In this document: positions 31,594-41,008 of the stretch, piece by piece
How the letters are laid out: the number at the start of each line of letters is the position of its first letter
Position numbering within the stretch: position 1 is the first letter of the stretch
Assembly: GCF_024490875.1 (NCBI RefSeq)
Contig: NZ_JACCLX010000024.1
Span: 1-50,397, forward strand
Reading direction: 5' to 3'
Source: Methanocaldococcus sp.
Lineage (GTDB): Archaea; AGJL01; Methanococci; Methanococcales; Methanocaldococcaceae
Length of the DNA: 50,397 nucleotides
Made by a program: the position numbers and the translations under genes
Notes under the pieces: generated by a model
What the model saw: the letters and a program-made list of their open reading frames with translations, nothing else
Told to the model about the DNA's origin: nothing
Databases searched by the model: none

Positions 31594-33360
31594 ATGAGAT
31601 TGGCTATTATTGACTATGATAGATGTCAGCCAAAAAAATGCTCTATGGAGTGTATTAAATACTGCCCAGGAGTTAGAATGGGAGAGAAAACAATAGTTAT
31701 TGATGAAAATACTGGAAAGCCAATTATATCAGAAGTTTTATGTTCTGGTTGTGGAATATGCGTTAAGAGATGTCCATTTAAAGCAATATCTATCATAGGA
31801 TTACCAGAAGAGTTGAGTGAGGATAAAATAGTTCATTCCTATGGGCAAAATAGATTTAAGTTGTTTGGTTTAGTTATACCAAGAGATGGAGTAGTTGGAA
31901 TTATTGGTCAAAATGGAATTGGTAAATCGACAGTTTTAAGGATATTAGCAGGAGAATTAATTCCAAACTTAGGAAAACACGACAAAGAGCCGAATTATGA
32001 TGATGTTATCAAGTATTTTAGAGGTTCTGAATTACAAGAATATTTTGTAAAGTTGAAAAATAAAGAAATAAAAGCAATACATAAAGTTCAATATGTTGAT
32101 ATTTTACCAAAAGTTATTAAAGGAAAAGTTGGAGAATTGTTAAAGAAAATAGATGAAAGAGGAAAATATAATGAAGTTGTTGAGAAGTTAGAATTAAAAA
32201 ATATCTTAGATAGGGAATTACATCAATTATCAGGGGGAGAATTGCAAAGAGTTGCTATAGCCGCTGCATATTTAAGAAAGGGAGATATATATTTCTTTGA
32301 CGAACCATCTTCTTGGTTAGATATTAGGCAGAGATTCAATGCTGCGAGATTAATAAGGGAGTTAAATAAGGTTGTTGTAGTTGAACACGATTTAATAGTT
32401 TTAGATTACTTATCTGACTACATTCATATAATGTATGGAGTTCCTTCGGCATATGGTATCGTTTCACAACCTAAGAGCGTTAGAGTAGGAATAAATGAAT
32501 ATTTATATGGTGAATTAAGAGAGGAAAATATAAAGTTTAGAAAGGAGCCAATAATATTTGAAAAAAGACCAGTTATCGATTATAAAAATAGACCAGTATT
32601 ATTAACATATTCCCCAATGAAAAAAACCTTAGGTAGTTTTAAATTAGAAGTTAGTAGTGGAACTATATACAAAGGAGAAGTTATTGGGATCTTAGGCCCT
32701 AATGGAATTGGAAAGACAACATTTATTAAGTTGTTGGCAGGAGTCATTAAACCAGATGAGGGAGATGTTATTAAAGAAAGTGAAATTAAAGTATCTTACA
32801 AGCCACAGTATATAAGTCCAGATTATGATGGAACAGTTGAAGATTTATTAAGTTCAATAACTAATATTCACACTTCCTACTATAAATCAGAGATTATTAA
32901 TCCTTTACAATTAGAAAAATTATTGGATAGGAATGTTAAAGAGTTATCTGGTGGAGAGTTACAGAGAGTGGCAATAGCGGCATGTTTAAGTAGAGAGGCA
33001 GATATTTATCTATTAGATGAGCCTTCAGCATTTTTAGATGTTGAGCAGAGGTTAGTAGTTTCAAAGGTTATTAGAAGAATGGCAGATGAGAAAGAGGCAG
33101 GAATGTTTATTGTCGATCACGATATGTTATTCCAAGATTATATTTCAGATAGGTTTATCGTATTTAGTGGTGAGCCAGGGAAGTTTGGAATTGGAAGTAG
33201 TCCAATGAATAAGAGGGAGGGTGCAAATAAATTCTTAAAAGAAATGCAAATTACATTTAGAAGAGACCCAGAAACTGGAAGACCAAGAGTTAATAAAGAG
33301 GGTAGTCAAAGAGATATTTTACAAAAAGAAAAAGGAGAGTATTATTATTTAGATGAATAA
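31594..33360 (+). CDS. Ribosome recycling ATPase ABCE1/Rli1
   Basis: A 588-residue protein with the ABCE1 layout. N-terminal 2[4Fe-4S] clusters come first (DRCQPKKCSMECIKYCP and CSGCGICVKRCP). NBD1 has Walker A GQNGIGKST, signature LSGGELQRVAIAAA and Walker B IYFFDEPSSWLD. A hinge and NBD2 follow, with GPNGIGKTT, LSGGELQRVAIAAC and IYLLDEPSAFLD. It splits ribosomes after termination and uses Fe-S clusters, which ties its activity to redox state. GGAGGTGG precedes ATG 31594. Confidence 0.97.
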   Translation: MRLAIIDYDRCQPKKCSMECIKYCPGVRMGEKTIVIDENTGKPIISEVLCSGCGICVKRCPFKAISIIGLPEELSEDKIVHSYGQNRFKLFGLVIPRDGVVGIIGQNGIGKSTVLRILAGELIPNLGKHDKEPNYDDVIKYFRGSELQEYFVKLKNKEIKAIHKVQYVDILPKVIKGKVGELLKKIDERGKYNEVVEKLELKNILDRELHQLSGGELQRVAIAAAYLRKGDIYFFDEPSSWLDIRQRFNAARLIRELNKVVVVEHDLIVLDYLSDYIHIMYGVPSAYGIVSQPKSVRVGINEYLYGELREENIKFRKEPIIFEKRPVIDYKNRPVLLTYSPMKKTLGSFKLEVSSGTIYKGEVIGILGPNGIGKTTFIKLLAGVIKPDEGDVIKESEIKVSYKPQYISPDYDGTVEDLLSSITNIHTSYYKSEIINPLQLEKLLDRNVKELSGGELQRVAIAACLSREADIYLLDEPSAFLDVEQRLVVSKVIRRMADEKEAGMFIVDHDMLFQDYISDRFIVFSGEPGKFGIGSSPMNKREGANKFLKEMQITFRRDPETGRPRVNKEGSQRDILQKEKGEYYYLDE

Positions 33361-33433
33361 AATATATTTTTATTCACTTCGTTATTAGAAATACCAATAT
33401 AGACAATTAAATTTTTTATGGTTATAAAAAAAA

Positions 33434-33450
33434 TCGTTAATTTTATATAT
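33434..33450 (+). promoter_or_regulatory. TATA box upstream of hmd
   Basis: CGTTAATTTTATATAT with the TATA part at 33441-33450 lies 70-80 bases before the hmd start, leaving a leader of about 45 bases. It is a plausible main promoter for hmd. Confidence 0.45.
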
Positions 33451-33520
33451 CATACAAGATAAAATTATTATCATAACATGAGTAAATTAATAAAAGTTAA
33501 AAGTCAAATTAGGTGATAAA

Positions 33521-34552
33521 ATGAAAATAGCAATACTTGGGGCAGGATGTTACAGAACTCACGCAGCAGCAGGAATTACAAACTTTATGAGAGCCTGTCA
33601 AGTAGCTAAGGAAGTAGGCAAGCCAGAGATTGCATTAACTCACTCATCAATAACTTATGGAGCAGAATTATTACACTTAGTCCCAGAAGTTGATGAGGTT
33701 ATCGTTTCAGATCCATGCTTTGCAGAAGAGCCGGGATTAGTAATTATTGATGAATTTGATCCTAAAGAAGTTATGGAAGCTCACTTAAATGGTAATCCAG
33801 AAAGTATAATGCCAAAAATTAGAGAAGTCGTTAAGGCAAAAGCAAAAGAGTTACCAAAACCACCAAAGGCATGTATTCATTTTGTCCATCCAGAAGATGT
33901 TGGATTAAAAGTAACAGCAGATGATAGAGAGGCAGTATCAGATGCAGACATAGTTATAACTTGGTTACCAAAAGGAAACAAACAGCCAGAAATTATTAAA
34001 AAATTTGCTGATGCAATTCCAGAGGGAGCAATTGTAACTCATGCATGTACAATTCCTACAACAAAATTCGCAAAAATATTCAAAGACTTAGGAAGAGATG
34101 ACTTAAACATAACTTCATACCACCCAGGATGTGTTCCAGAAATGAAAGGTCAAGTTTATATCGCTGAAGGTTATGCAAGTGAAGAGGCTGTTAATAAATT
34201 ATATGAAATAGGTAAAAAAGCAAGAGGACAAGCATTTAAAATGCCAGCAAACTTGATAGGACCAGTATGTGATATGTGTTCAGCAGTTACAGCAATTGTC
34301 TATGCTGGACTATTGGCATATAGAGACGCTGTTACAAAAATCTTAGGAGCTCCAGCTGACTTCGCTCAAATGATGGCAGATGAAGCATTAACCCAAATAC
34401 ACAACTTAATGAAAGAGAAAGGTATAACTAATATGGAAGAAGCATTAGATCCAGCAGCATTATTAGGTACTGCTGACAGTATGTGTTTCGGTCCATTAGC
34501 AGATATTTTACCAACTGCATTGAAAGTATTGGAGAAATACAAAAAAGAGTAA
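33521..34552 (+). CDS. hmd: [Fe]-hydrogenase Hmd (H2-forming methylenetetrahydromethanopterin dehydrogenase)
   Basis: A 343-residue Hmd. The N-terminal Rossmann fold starts KIAILGAGCYRTH, with His14, the catalytic base in known structures. Cys176 in THACTIPTT is the known ligand of the iron-guanylylpyridinol cofactor. The C-terminal helical dimer domain includes GPVCDMCSAVTAIVYAG. It reversibly converts H2 and methenyl-H4MPT to methylene-H4MPT. GGTGAT precedes the ATG. hcgA and hcgG follow on the same strand after a T-rich terminator, and hcgB and hcgC lie about 10 kb upstream. Confidence 0.97.
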   Translation: MKIAILGAGCYRTHAAAGITNFMRACQVAKEVGKPEIALTHSSITYGAELLHLVPEVDEVIVSDPCFAEEPGLVIIDEFDPKEVMEAHLNGNPESIMPKIREVVKAKAKELPKPPKACIHFVHPEDVGLKVTADDREAVSDADIVITWLPKGNKQPEIIKKFADAIPEGAIVTHACTIPTTKFAKIFKDLGRDDLNITSYHPGCVPEMKGQVYIAEGYASEEAVNKLYEIGKKARGQAFKMPANLIGPVCDMCSAVTAIVYAGLLAYRDAVTKILGAPADFAQMMADEALTQIHNLMKEKGITNMEEALDPAALLGTADSMCFGPLADILPTALKVLEKYKKE

Positions 34553-34560
34553 TTTATTTT

Positions 34561-34580
34561 AATTTATTTTTTTATTTTGT
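34561..34580 (+). terminator. T-rich terminator after hmd
   Basis: AATTTATTTTTTTATTTTGT shortly after the hmd stop is an archaeal oligo-T signal. It suggests high hmd expression is separated from the hcg genes downstream. Confidence 0.5.
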
Positions 34581-34688
34581 GTGAAATATTTATTAATTTA
34601 AAGATATATTTAAAAAGATATTTTGTGAGAAAATATATTAATAATTTTTTACTAACTTGGATATTATTTTTCTGAAAATGGTGATTTA

Positions 34689-35777
34689 ATGATATTTGAA
34701 AAGATTTATGAGAATTTTAAAGAATTAAAAGAAGGTAATAAGAAATTAATTAAAGAGGGTTTAATTGACAAAGATGAAGCATTGGAATTATATAAAATAG
34801 ATAAATGGAGGGATTATTTAAAATTATTTGACATTGCCTCACGAGTTAGAGATTATTTTAAAAAAGAGATTGAGATTACATCAACAATTCACATAACTAA
34901 CATTTGTAAAGTTAATCCAAAATGTCTATACTGTGGATTTGCCGCTGGAACATCAAAAGAGGGATATTATAAACCATTTAGGTTGAGTGATGAAGAAATT
35001 AAAAAATCGGCAATAGCTATTGAGGAAAGTGGAATAAAAAGAGTTAGTTGCTCTTCTGCACATGGTTATGAAGGGAAAGAAGTTTTAAGAGCTTTAAAAA
35101 TAGTTAAGGAAAATACCAACTTGGAAGTTTTAGTAAATGCAGGGGCAGATTTAACTGAAAAATCTATAAAGGAACTTAAAAAATATGGCATTGATACAAT
35201 ATGTTGCAATTTAGAAACTATAAATGAAAATCTCTTTAAAAAAGTAAAACCAGGAGAGGAATTGGAGGATAGAATAAGAGTTTGTAAATTGGTTAATAAA
35301 TATAATATAGAGTTATCGTCTGGTTTATTAATAGGGATTGGAGAGAGTTATGAGGACAGAGTAGAGCATTTATTTTATTTAAAAAATGAGTTAGTTGTTG
35401 GAGAAATTCCAATAATGGGCTTCAATCCTTACAAAGGAACTCCAATGGAAAATCATCCAAAGTGCTCTGCATTAGAACAGGCAAAAACTATAGCAATAAC
35501 AAGATTGTTATTTCCAAATATAAGAATAACTTCACCAACACCAACAATTGGATCTGAATTAGTTCAATTTGCTTTATTGGGAGGAGCGAGTAATGTGGCA
35601 ACAGTAATTCCAAGAAATCATCCTATAAACATTAAAGGTGTTGGAAATCCAAAAACTGGGAATTTAGAAGATGTAGTTAAAATGATTGTAGATTTAGGGT
35701 TAAAACCAAAATTGGATTGGAAGAAATATGAGGAATATTTAGAAAAATATGGAAATAAAATGATAGTGGAAATATGA
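34689..35777 (+). CDS. hcgA: Radical SAM protein HcgA, Fe-guanylylpyridinol cofactor synthesis
   Basis: A 362-residue radical SAM enzyme of the BioB/HydE/ThiH class. The cluster motif CKVNPKCLYC is CX5CX2C, the unusual spacing reported for HcgA. Other parts are SGIKRVSCSSAHGYEG, VNAGADLTEKSIKELKKYG, the GIGESYEDRVEHLFYL segment and ITSPTPTIGSELVQFALLGGA. It is thought to make the pyridinol precursor. GGTGATTTA precedes ATG 34689. Its stop overlaps the next start (ATGA at 35774-35777). Confidence 0.93.
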   Translation: MIFEKIYENFKELKEGNKKLIKEGLIDKDEALELYKIDKWRDYLKLFDIASRVRDYFKKEIEITSTIHITNICKVNPKCLYCGFAAGTSKEGYYKPFRLSDEEIKKSAIAIEESGIKRVSCSSAHGYEGKEVLRALKIVKENTNLEVLVNAGADLTEKSIKELKKYGIDTICCNLETINENLFKKVKPGEELEDRIRVCKLVNKYNIELSSGLLIGIGESYEDRVEHLFYLKNELVVGEIPIMGFNPYKGTPMENHPKCSALEQAKTIAITRLLFPNIRITSPTPTIGSELVQFALLGGASNVATVIPRNHPINIKGVGNPKTGNLEDVVKMIVDLGLKPKLDWKKYEEYLEKYGNKMIVEI

Positions 35778-36370
35778 AAGTAGGAATAACTAAAATGTAT
35801 GAAGAAATATCTGAATTGATTGACTTAAAAGATTACAAAATTGTTAATCCTTACAATGAGAAAGTAGATTGCGACTTATTAATTATATCTAAGGGATACA
35901 AAGAGAAAGTTAAAAGATTAAATCCTAATTCAGAAATTTTTGAAGTTAAGTCAGCAACTTTTAGAGATTTGATTGAAACCCTTGAGGATATAAAAAAATT
36001 AAAAATTGGTGATGAGGATAAAATAAATGATTCTATTAAACTTCTAAAATACAAAGAAAAGAAAATAAAAGAATTAGCAAAGAATTTATTAAAAGATTTA
36101 AATGTGGAGGTTAATCCAATAACAGAGTTCGTTAAAAAAATTGTAGAAGATTTAAATTTGAAAATATCTGAAAATGGAGTTTTCATAGTTCCAGATTACT
36201 ATTTATCAAATCAAAATTATAAGAATAATAAAAATAATGCAAAATTCATAATTTTAAAAACTCATAATTATAACTTGGGATTAATTGAAAGAATTGAAGA
36301 TAGATATTTGCAGATTATAGAAAAGTTGAGGGATTTTCATGAGAGAACTTATCAAAGAAGCAGTAAATGA
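35774..36370 (+). CDS. Unknown protein in the hmd-hcg operon
   Basis: A 198-residue protein between hcgA and hcgG, overlapping both (4 bases and 32 bases), so it is tightly coupled to cofactor synthesis. It reads as an alpha/beta N-terminus (MKVGITKMYEEISELID, DCDLLIISKGYKEKV) followed by lysine-rich helices. The only cysteine is Cys33. HcgF uses a Cys9 by recall, and residue 9 here is Tyr, so I do not call it HcgF. It may be a cofactor-specific accessory or scaffold; no family is recognised. Confidence 0.75.
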   Translation: MKVGITKMYEEISELIDLKDYKIVNPYNEKVDCDLLIISKGYKEKVKRLNPNSEIFEVKSATFRDLIETLEDIKKLKIGDEDKINDSIKLLKYKEKKIKELAKNLLKDLNVEVNPITEFVKKIVEDLNLKISENGVFIVPDYYLSNQNYKNNKNNAKFIILKTHNYNLGLIERIEDRYLQIIEKLRDFHERTYQRSSK

Positions 36371-37862
36371 TTTAAATTCAGCATTAGAGTTAAGAAAATT
36401 AGTTATAAAAAAATTGATAAAAAATAAATTGAAAGAAAGCGATATAATTGAGATTGTTGATGCAGTTGATGATTTATCTTTAAATGAGATTCAAAAATTG
36501 GGAAGTAATTTAAGAAAATTTCCTATGGGTTGTGATTTGATTGAAGTATCTGTAGGGCCATGTGCATCATCTCTAACATTAACTCAATTCTTAGAGAACT
36601 GTATCTTAACTGATTATATGGGATTAACTCTACATGTTTGTGCTTATGCGTTGGCTGATATTGGAGAAAAAGAAGGATTAACACCATTAGAGGTTTTAAA
36701 AAAGGTTTATAAAATTGTTAATGTTCCATTAGATTTGGATCACTTTGGTAAATATGGACCTATGAGATTTCCAAAGGAGATAACGCACTGTATGGGAGAG
36801 TGTTACTATAATGGCCCACCATATAAAGGATGTCCAAGAGGAAGGATCCACAAGAGGTTAATTGATAAAGAGAAAGAATATGCTTATGAATTTGAAGATT
36901 GGATAAAGTTAGTTTCAACTGTATGTATAAATGTGGTTGAAGAGCAAGGAGGAGAAGAGCATGCAGCCCCATTAGAGGAGATGGCTATCGTTGCAGAGGC
37001 GGCAAAAAAATATGGAAAAGGGTTGGAGGGAATTTTTCATGTTGGAGATGGGTATGATGATTTAATATCCGGATTAAAAGCATGCATTAACTTAGATGTA
37101 GATGTTTTGGTTGTTGAAGGAGCTCCATTTAATAGGGCTAAGGATAGATTAAAGGCATTTGCTAAGGCGATAGCAGTTTCGAGGATTTTAGTTAAGGGAG
37201 GAGTTGTTGCCACTAATGGGGCTTATGAGGACGAATGTAGAATTGGTTTAAGAAGTGGGCTTAATGTGATTATAAGTGGATTTAGTGGAAACCATCATGG
37301 TTATATGTGTGGCTATTCTCCTAAAACAGCGAAGAGGGGTAATTTTGGTTTGCCAAGAGTTATGAGAATAATTAAAGAAGAATTAAAAAACATAAATGAT
37401 GTGAATTTAATAAATAAAAATGACTTAATTGCCATAGCAAGGAGTAGCAAGTTTTTAGGCAATGTTATATATCCAGAAATGTTTGGGGAAATGTTTATTG
37501 GAGATGCTCATTGGGTTGCAGTTAAAAACAGCAAACTGCATGATAAAGTTAAAATAAGAAAAAATTTGGAAGATGTTGAAAAAGAGTATAATGGAGAAAA
37601 GTTGGGATTATTGGGTGGAAGATACATAGCATGGGGTATTGTAAAAAGAACGATGCCAGAGGAAGTTTATGTTAGCGATGCAAATAAGTGGGTTGAGGAG
37701 GCAACAGTTAAAATATTCAATGAATTTGGAATAAATGCCTACAAATGCAATGGGAATGATAATGAAGTTGTTAAAAATGCAGATAAAACATATATATGCT
37801 CAATGATTCCTGAGATAATTTTGAAGATAAAGAATAAAGTTAATGCAGAGAGCTTTATTTAA
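36339..37862 (+). CDS. hcgG: HcgG-like protein (DUF2193), [Fe]-hydrogenase cofactor synthesis
   Basis: A 507-residue soluble protein. Cysteine-rich segments such as EVSVGPCASSLTLTQF, HCMGECYYNGPPYKGCP and NHHGYMCGYSPKTAKRGNFG suggest metal or cluster binding. The second half has a HVGDGYDDLISGLKACI Rossmann-like stretch. It matches my memory of HcgG in the Hmd-linked gene set, whose reaction is not established. The start is ATG 36339 after GAGGGA, 32 bases inside the preceding gene. It converges with the DUF166 gene 11 bases away. Confidence 0.78.
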   Translation: MRELIKEAVNDLNSALELRKLVIKKLIKNKLKESDIIEIVDAVDDLSLNEIQKLGSNLRKFPMGCDLIEVSVGPCASSLTLTQFLENCILTDYMGLTLHVCAYALADIGEKEGLTPLEVLKKVYKIVNVPLDLDHFGKYGPMRFPKEITHCMGECYYNGPPYKGCPRGRIHKRLIDKEKEYAYEFEDWIKLVSTVCINVVEEQGGEEHAAPLEEMAIVAEAAKKYGKGLEGIFHVGDGYDDLISGLKACINLDVDVLVVEGAPFNRAKDRLKAFAKAIAVSRILVKGGVVATNGAYEDECRIGLRSGLNVIISGFSGNHHGYMCGYSPKTAKRGNFGLPRVMRIIKEELKNINDVNLINKNDLIAIARSSKFLGNVIYPEMFGEMFIGDAHWVAVKNSKLHDKVKIRKNLEDVEKEYNGEKLGLLGGRYIAWGIVKRTMPEEVYVSDANKWVEEATVKIFNEFGINAYKCNGNDNEVVKNADKTYICSMIPEIILKIKNKVNAESFI

Positions 37863-37873
37863 ATCTTTATTAT

Positions 37874-38563
37874 TTAAATTATTTTAATCCCATTTAAAAT
37901 TGCCTTTCTATGAATATCCAAAGCCTTCTGTTTTTTACACTCTTTTTTAAATAATTTTATTTTTCCAGCAACGCAAGGGTATCTTTGTATAAACATTGCA
38001 GATTTTTTGCTAAACTCTTCAATATCATTTACTTCAAGTCCTTTCATCAATTTAGCCATAAATAAAGTTGAGCCACATATAGATGTTCTAATAACTTTAA
38101 CTTCTTCAACTTTATTATTTTTTATATATACTTCAACCTTTGGAGAGCCAAATTCTTCTAAAAATTCTTTTAATTTTGGATATTTATTTATCAAACCTCC
38201 AACAGTATTTTCATCCAATAAGCACATCTCTTCTGGACATATAGCGTCAAATTTGCTTAATTCTTTTTTCTGTCCCTCCCCAATACAGGTAGCAACAATT
38301 ATAGCAATATTAGGATTCTTTTCTCTTGCATTTCTGCAAACTTCATAAGTATTGTCAGGATGTTGAGTATAAACAAGTAAAATATCTGCTTCTTTGAATT
38401 TTTCTATTAACTCTTCAGGAAGTTCTATTTCATCTACTATTATATCTTGTGGTTTTTCTATTTTATATATTCCTATAAATTTATTTTTCTTCCCAAATGA
38501 ATTTACAGTTCCTTGGATTCTATATCCATACACTCCGTCAGTTACTACCAATATCTTTGCCAT
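37874..38563 (-). CDS. DUF166 family protein
   Basis: A 229-residue protein. The N-terminus [15 protein letters not shown] and the cysteine-bearing segments [10 protein letters not shown]-like ([10 protein letters not shown]), [11 protein letters not shown] and [25 protein letters not shown] match DUF166, an archaeal family with no proven role. The cysteines could hold an Fe-S cluster. It converges on hcgG and is divergent from nmd3. Proximity to hmd may be chance. Confidence 0.75.
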   Translation of the reverse strand: MAKILVVTDGVYGYRIQGTVNSFGKKNKFIGIYKIEKPQDIIVDEIELPEELIEKFKEADILLVYTQHPDNTYEVCRNAREKNPNIAIIVATCIGEGQKKELSKFDAICPEEMCLLDENTVGGLINKYPKLKEFLEEFGSPKVEVYIKNNKVEEVKVIRTSICGSTLFMAKLMKGLEVNDIEEFSKKSAMFIQRYPCVAGKIKLFKKECKKQKALDIHRKAILNGIKII

Positions 38564-38656
38564 ATTTTTACCTTCTTTTATTTAATAATGAATTGATTAT
38601 ATATTGATTATATATATTTTTTTCATTAATATATATTATATAATTGAGGTGAGATT

Positions 38657-39769
38657 ATGAAAATTAGAGGAATATGTTACAGATGTGGTGCTGAGGATGA
38701 ACTTATAGATGGACTCTGTCCAATTTGCTATGCTCAAGAGCATCCACTAATTGAAGTGCCTGAAAGAGTGGAGATTGAAGTTTGTCATATGTGTGGTTCC
38801 TACAAGAGAAAGATATGGCAAACTCCAAAGAGTGAAGATGCTTATGAAATATTGTATGAAATTGCATACTATGCTACAAAAGATGCTATTAAAAAGAAAA
38901 GTGTTATGGTTGATTTTGAAATATATCCTAAAATTACCCAACTTCCTGGAGGTAAGAGAAGTAAGTTAATAATTTCTGTTCATATTGTGGCAAAGGGTAG
39001 ATTACCCGGAGAGAAAGAAGATAGAACTTATGAAAAAGATATAGAAGTTCATTTACAAATGGTTCAGTGTCCAAGATGTTCGAGATTTATGTCTAATTAT
39101 TACGAGGCTACATTGCAAGTTAGGGCTATGAATAGGTATCTTACAGAAGAAGAAAGAGAAAAATTGGATAATTTTGTTAGGGAAGAATTATCTAAAAGAT
39201 TAAAAAAAGACAGAATGGCTTTTATAGCAAAATTTATTCCACAGAAAGAGGGTTTAGACTATCAACTTGGTTCAGTAGGGGCGGCAAGAAATGTAGCACA
39301 AAAAATTAAAGAGAGATTTGGAGGAAAAATTACAGAAACCGCTACATTGGTAGGAGTGGATAGAAACACTGGAAAGGATTTATATAGAGTTACAGTCTCT
39401 GTGAGGATTCCTGAATACAAAGTAGGAGATGTCGTTGAATATAGAGATAGATACTATCAGGTAACAAGTATAACAGAAGATAAAGTATATATGAAATCTA
39501 TTGATTACAAAAGAGAAAAAATTGGCTTATCTTGGCATGTGGCAGAAAAAGAAACTAAAATGGTTAAGAAAAATGAAGAGTTAGATACTGCAACTGTTAT
39601 AGCCACTACGCCAAATATTATGGTTATGGACGATAAAAATTATGAAGTTTATGAGTTTGACAACATTGGAGATATTGAAGTAAAAGAGGGTGATAAAGTT
39701 AAAATACTTAAAAAAGAGGAAATTCCTTATTTAGTAAATAAAGTTAAGGAAGATAAAAACAAAAAGTAA
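38657..39769 (+). CDS. Nmd3-like ribosomal large-subunit factor
   Basis: A 370-residue archaeal Nmd3. Zinc motifs are [18 protein letters not shown] at the N-terminus, then CHMC and CPRC further on. Sections [19 protein letters not shown] and [34 protein letters not shown] (given in part) follow the eukaryotic order, and the C-terminus has OB-like strands. In eukaryotes Nmd3 escorts the 60S subunit; in archaea, without a nucleus, it probably acts as a late assembly or anti-association factor. GAGGTGAG precedes the ATG. Confidence 0.9.
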   Translation: MKIRGICYRCGAEDELIDGLCPICYAQEHPLIEVPERVEIEVCHMCGSYKRKIWQTPKSEDAYEILYEIAYYATKDAIKKKSVMVDFEIYPKITQLPGGKRSKLIISVHIVAKGRLPGEKEDRTYEKDIEVHLQMVQCPRCSRFMSNYYEATLQVRAMNRYLTEEEREKLDNFVREELSKRLKKDRMAFIAKFIPQKEGLDYQLGSVGAARNVAQKIKERFGGKITETATLVGVDRNTGKDLYRVTVSVRIPEYKVGDVVEYRDRYYQVTSITEDKVYMKSIDYKREKIGLSWHVAEKETKMVKKNEELDTATVIATTPNIMVMDDKNYEVYEFDNIGDIEVKEGDKVKILKKEEIPYLVNKVKEDKNKK

Positions 39770-39787
39770 GATAATAAGGTGAATTAA

Positions 39788-40942
39788 ATGATTAAATTAG
39801 AAATTGACAAAAGGGCATACAACTCTATAACAAAAAATTTTTCAAAATTGGTATATACTAAGGCAATAAAAAATTTGGAAGATTTGCCTAAAAAGGAAGA
39901 AATTGTTACTCTAACATATAATGGGAAATTTGTTGCCAAGGCATTGTATAATCCAAAATCAGTAATATTAAAAATTTTAACTACTGAAAATGAAGATATT
40001 GATTACAATTTTTTTTATAAAAGAATATTAAAGGCAAAAATTTATAGAGAGGAAATTTTAAATTACAAAGATACTTACAGATGGATTTATGCTGAAGGAG
40101 ATAATTTACCAACGATAATATTTGACAAATATAATAATATAGGGGCTATGCAGTTAATGTCAAAACTTATTGAGAAGGAGTATTTAAAGGATATTATTGA
40201 CATTTTATTTGAATTATCTGACTTAGAAACAGTATATGTGAAAAGAGGTAAAAAAGGAGAAAAAATTAAAGATAAAATTTTTGGAGAAAAGAAAAAATAT
40301 GAAACTATTATTAAGGAAGGGAAGGCAAAATTTAAAGTGAATTTAAAAGGGCACAAAACAGGCTTTTTTTTAGATCAAAGAGAAAATAGGTTGGCAATAG
40401 AGAAATTTGTAAAAGAGGGAGATAGAGTTTTAGATATTTGCTGTTATACAGGAGGATTTTCAGTCCATTGTGCAATTAAAGGGGCAGAAGTTGTAGGAGT
40501 AGATTTATCAAAAAAGGCGTTAAAAGTTGCTGAGGAAAATATGGAATTAAATAATATTCCAAAAGATAAATACACTTTTATAGAAGGGAATGCATTTAAA
40601 GTTATGGAAGAGTTTATAGAAAATGGAGAAAAATTTGATATTGTTATTTTAGACCCTCCCGCATTTACACAAACTGAAAAAGATATAAAAAATGCTTTAA
40701 GGGCTTATTCAACATTAAACTACTTAGGAATAAATCTGTGTAAAAGAATATTTGTTACTTGTTCCTGCTCTCATCACATAGACAGAGAGTTGTTTAAAAG
40801 AACAGTTATATCATCTGCATTTAGAGCAAAAAAGGAATTAATAATGATTGATTATAAAGGACAATCTCCAGATCATCCAATATCAATAGGAAACAAAAAT
40901 CTTGAATATTTAAAATGTATATTTTTTTATGTTAAACCATAG
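39788..40942 (+). CDS. RlmI-like class I SAM-dependent rRNA methyltransferase
   Basis: A 384-residue protein. The N-terminal PUA-like domain is about 1-75 (EIVTLTYNGKFVAKALYNPKS). The linker has GHKTGFFLDQRENR, and the methyltransferase core has motif I VLDICCYTGGFSVHCA, motif IV VILDPPAFTQTEKD and a cysteine loop VTCSCSHH. It resembles RlmI/RlmK-type 23S rRNA cytosine-C5 methyltransferases. The target base is not provable here. It follows the nmd3 gene by 18 bases, so two ribosome-assembly genes are coexpressed. Confidence 0.88.
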   Translation: MIKLEIDKRAYNSITKNFSKLVYTKAIKNLEDLPKKEEIVTLTYNGKFVAKALYNPKSVILKILTTENEDIDYNFFYKRILKAKIYREEILNYKDTYRWIYAEGDNLPTIIFDKYNNIGAMQLMSKLIEKEYLKDIIDILFELSDLETVYVKRGKKGEKIKDKIFGEKKKYETIIKEGKAKFKVNLKGHKTGFFLDQRENRLAIEKFVKEGDRVLDICCYTGGFSVHCAIKGAEVVGVDLSKKALKVAEENMELNNIPKDKYTFIEGNAFKVMEEFIENGEKFDIVILDPPAFTQTEKDIKNALRAYSTLNYLGINLCKRIFVTCSCSHHIDRELFKRTVISSAFRAKKELIMIDYKGQSPDHPISIGNKNLEYLKCIFFYVKP

Positions 40943-41008
40943 AATACTATATTTTCCTTATAACTGTATAAAGTTTTTTAATGAAATAGAATTTAAAAAG
41001 GTGATAAA

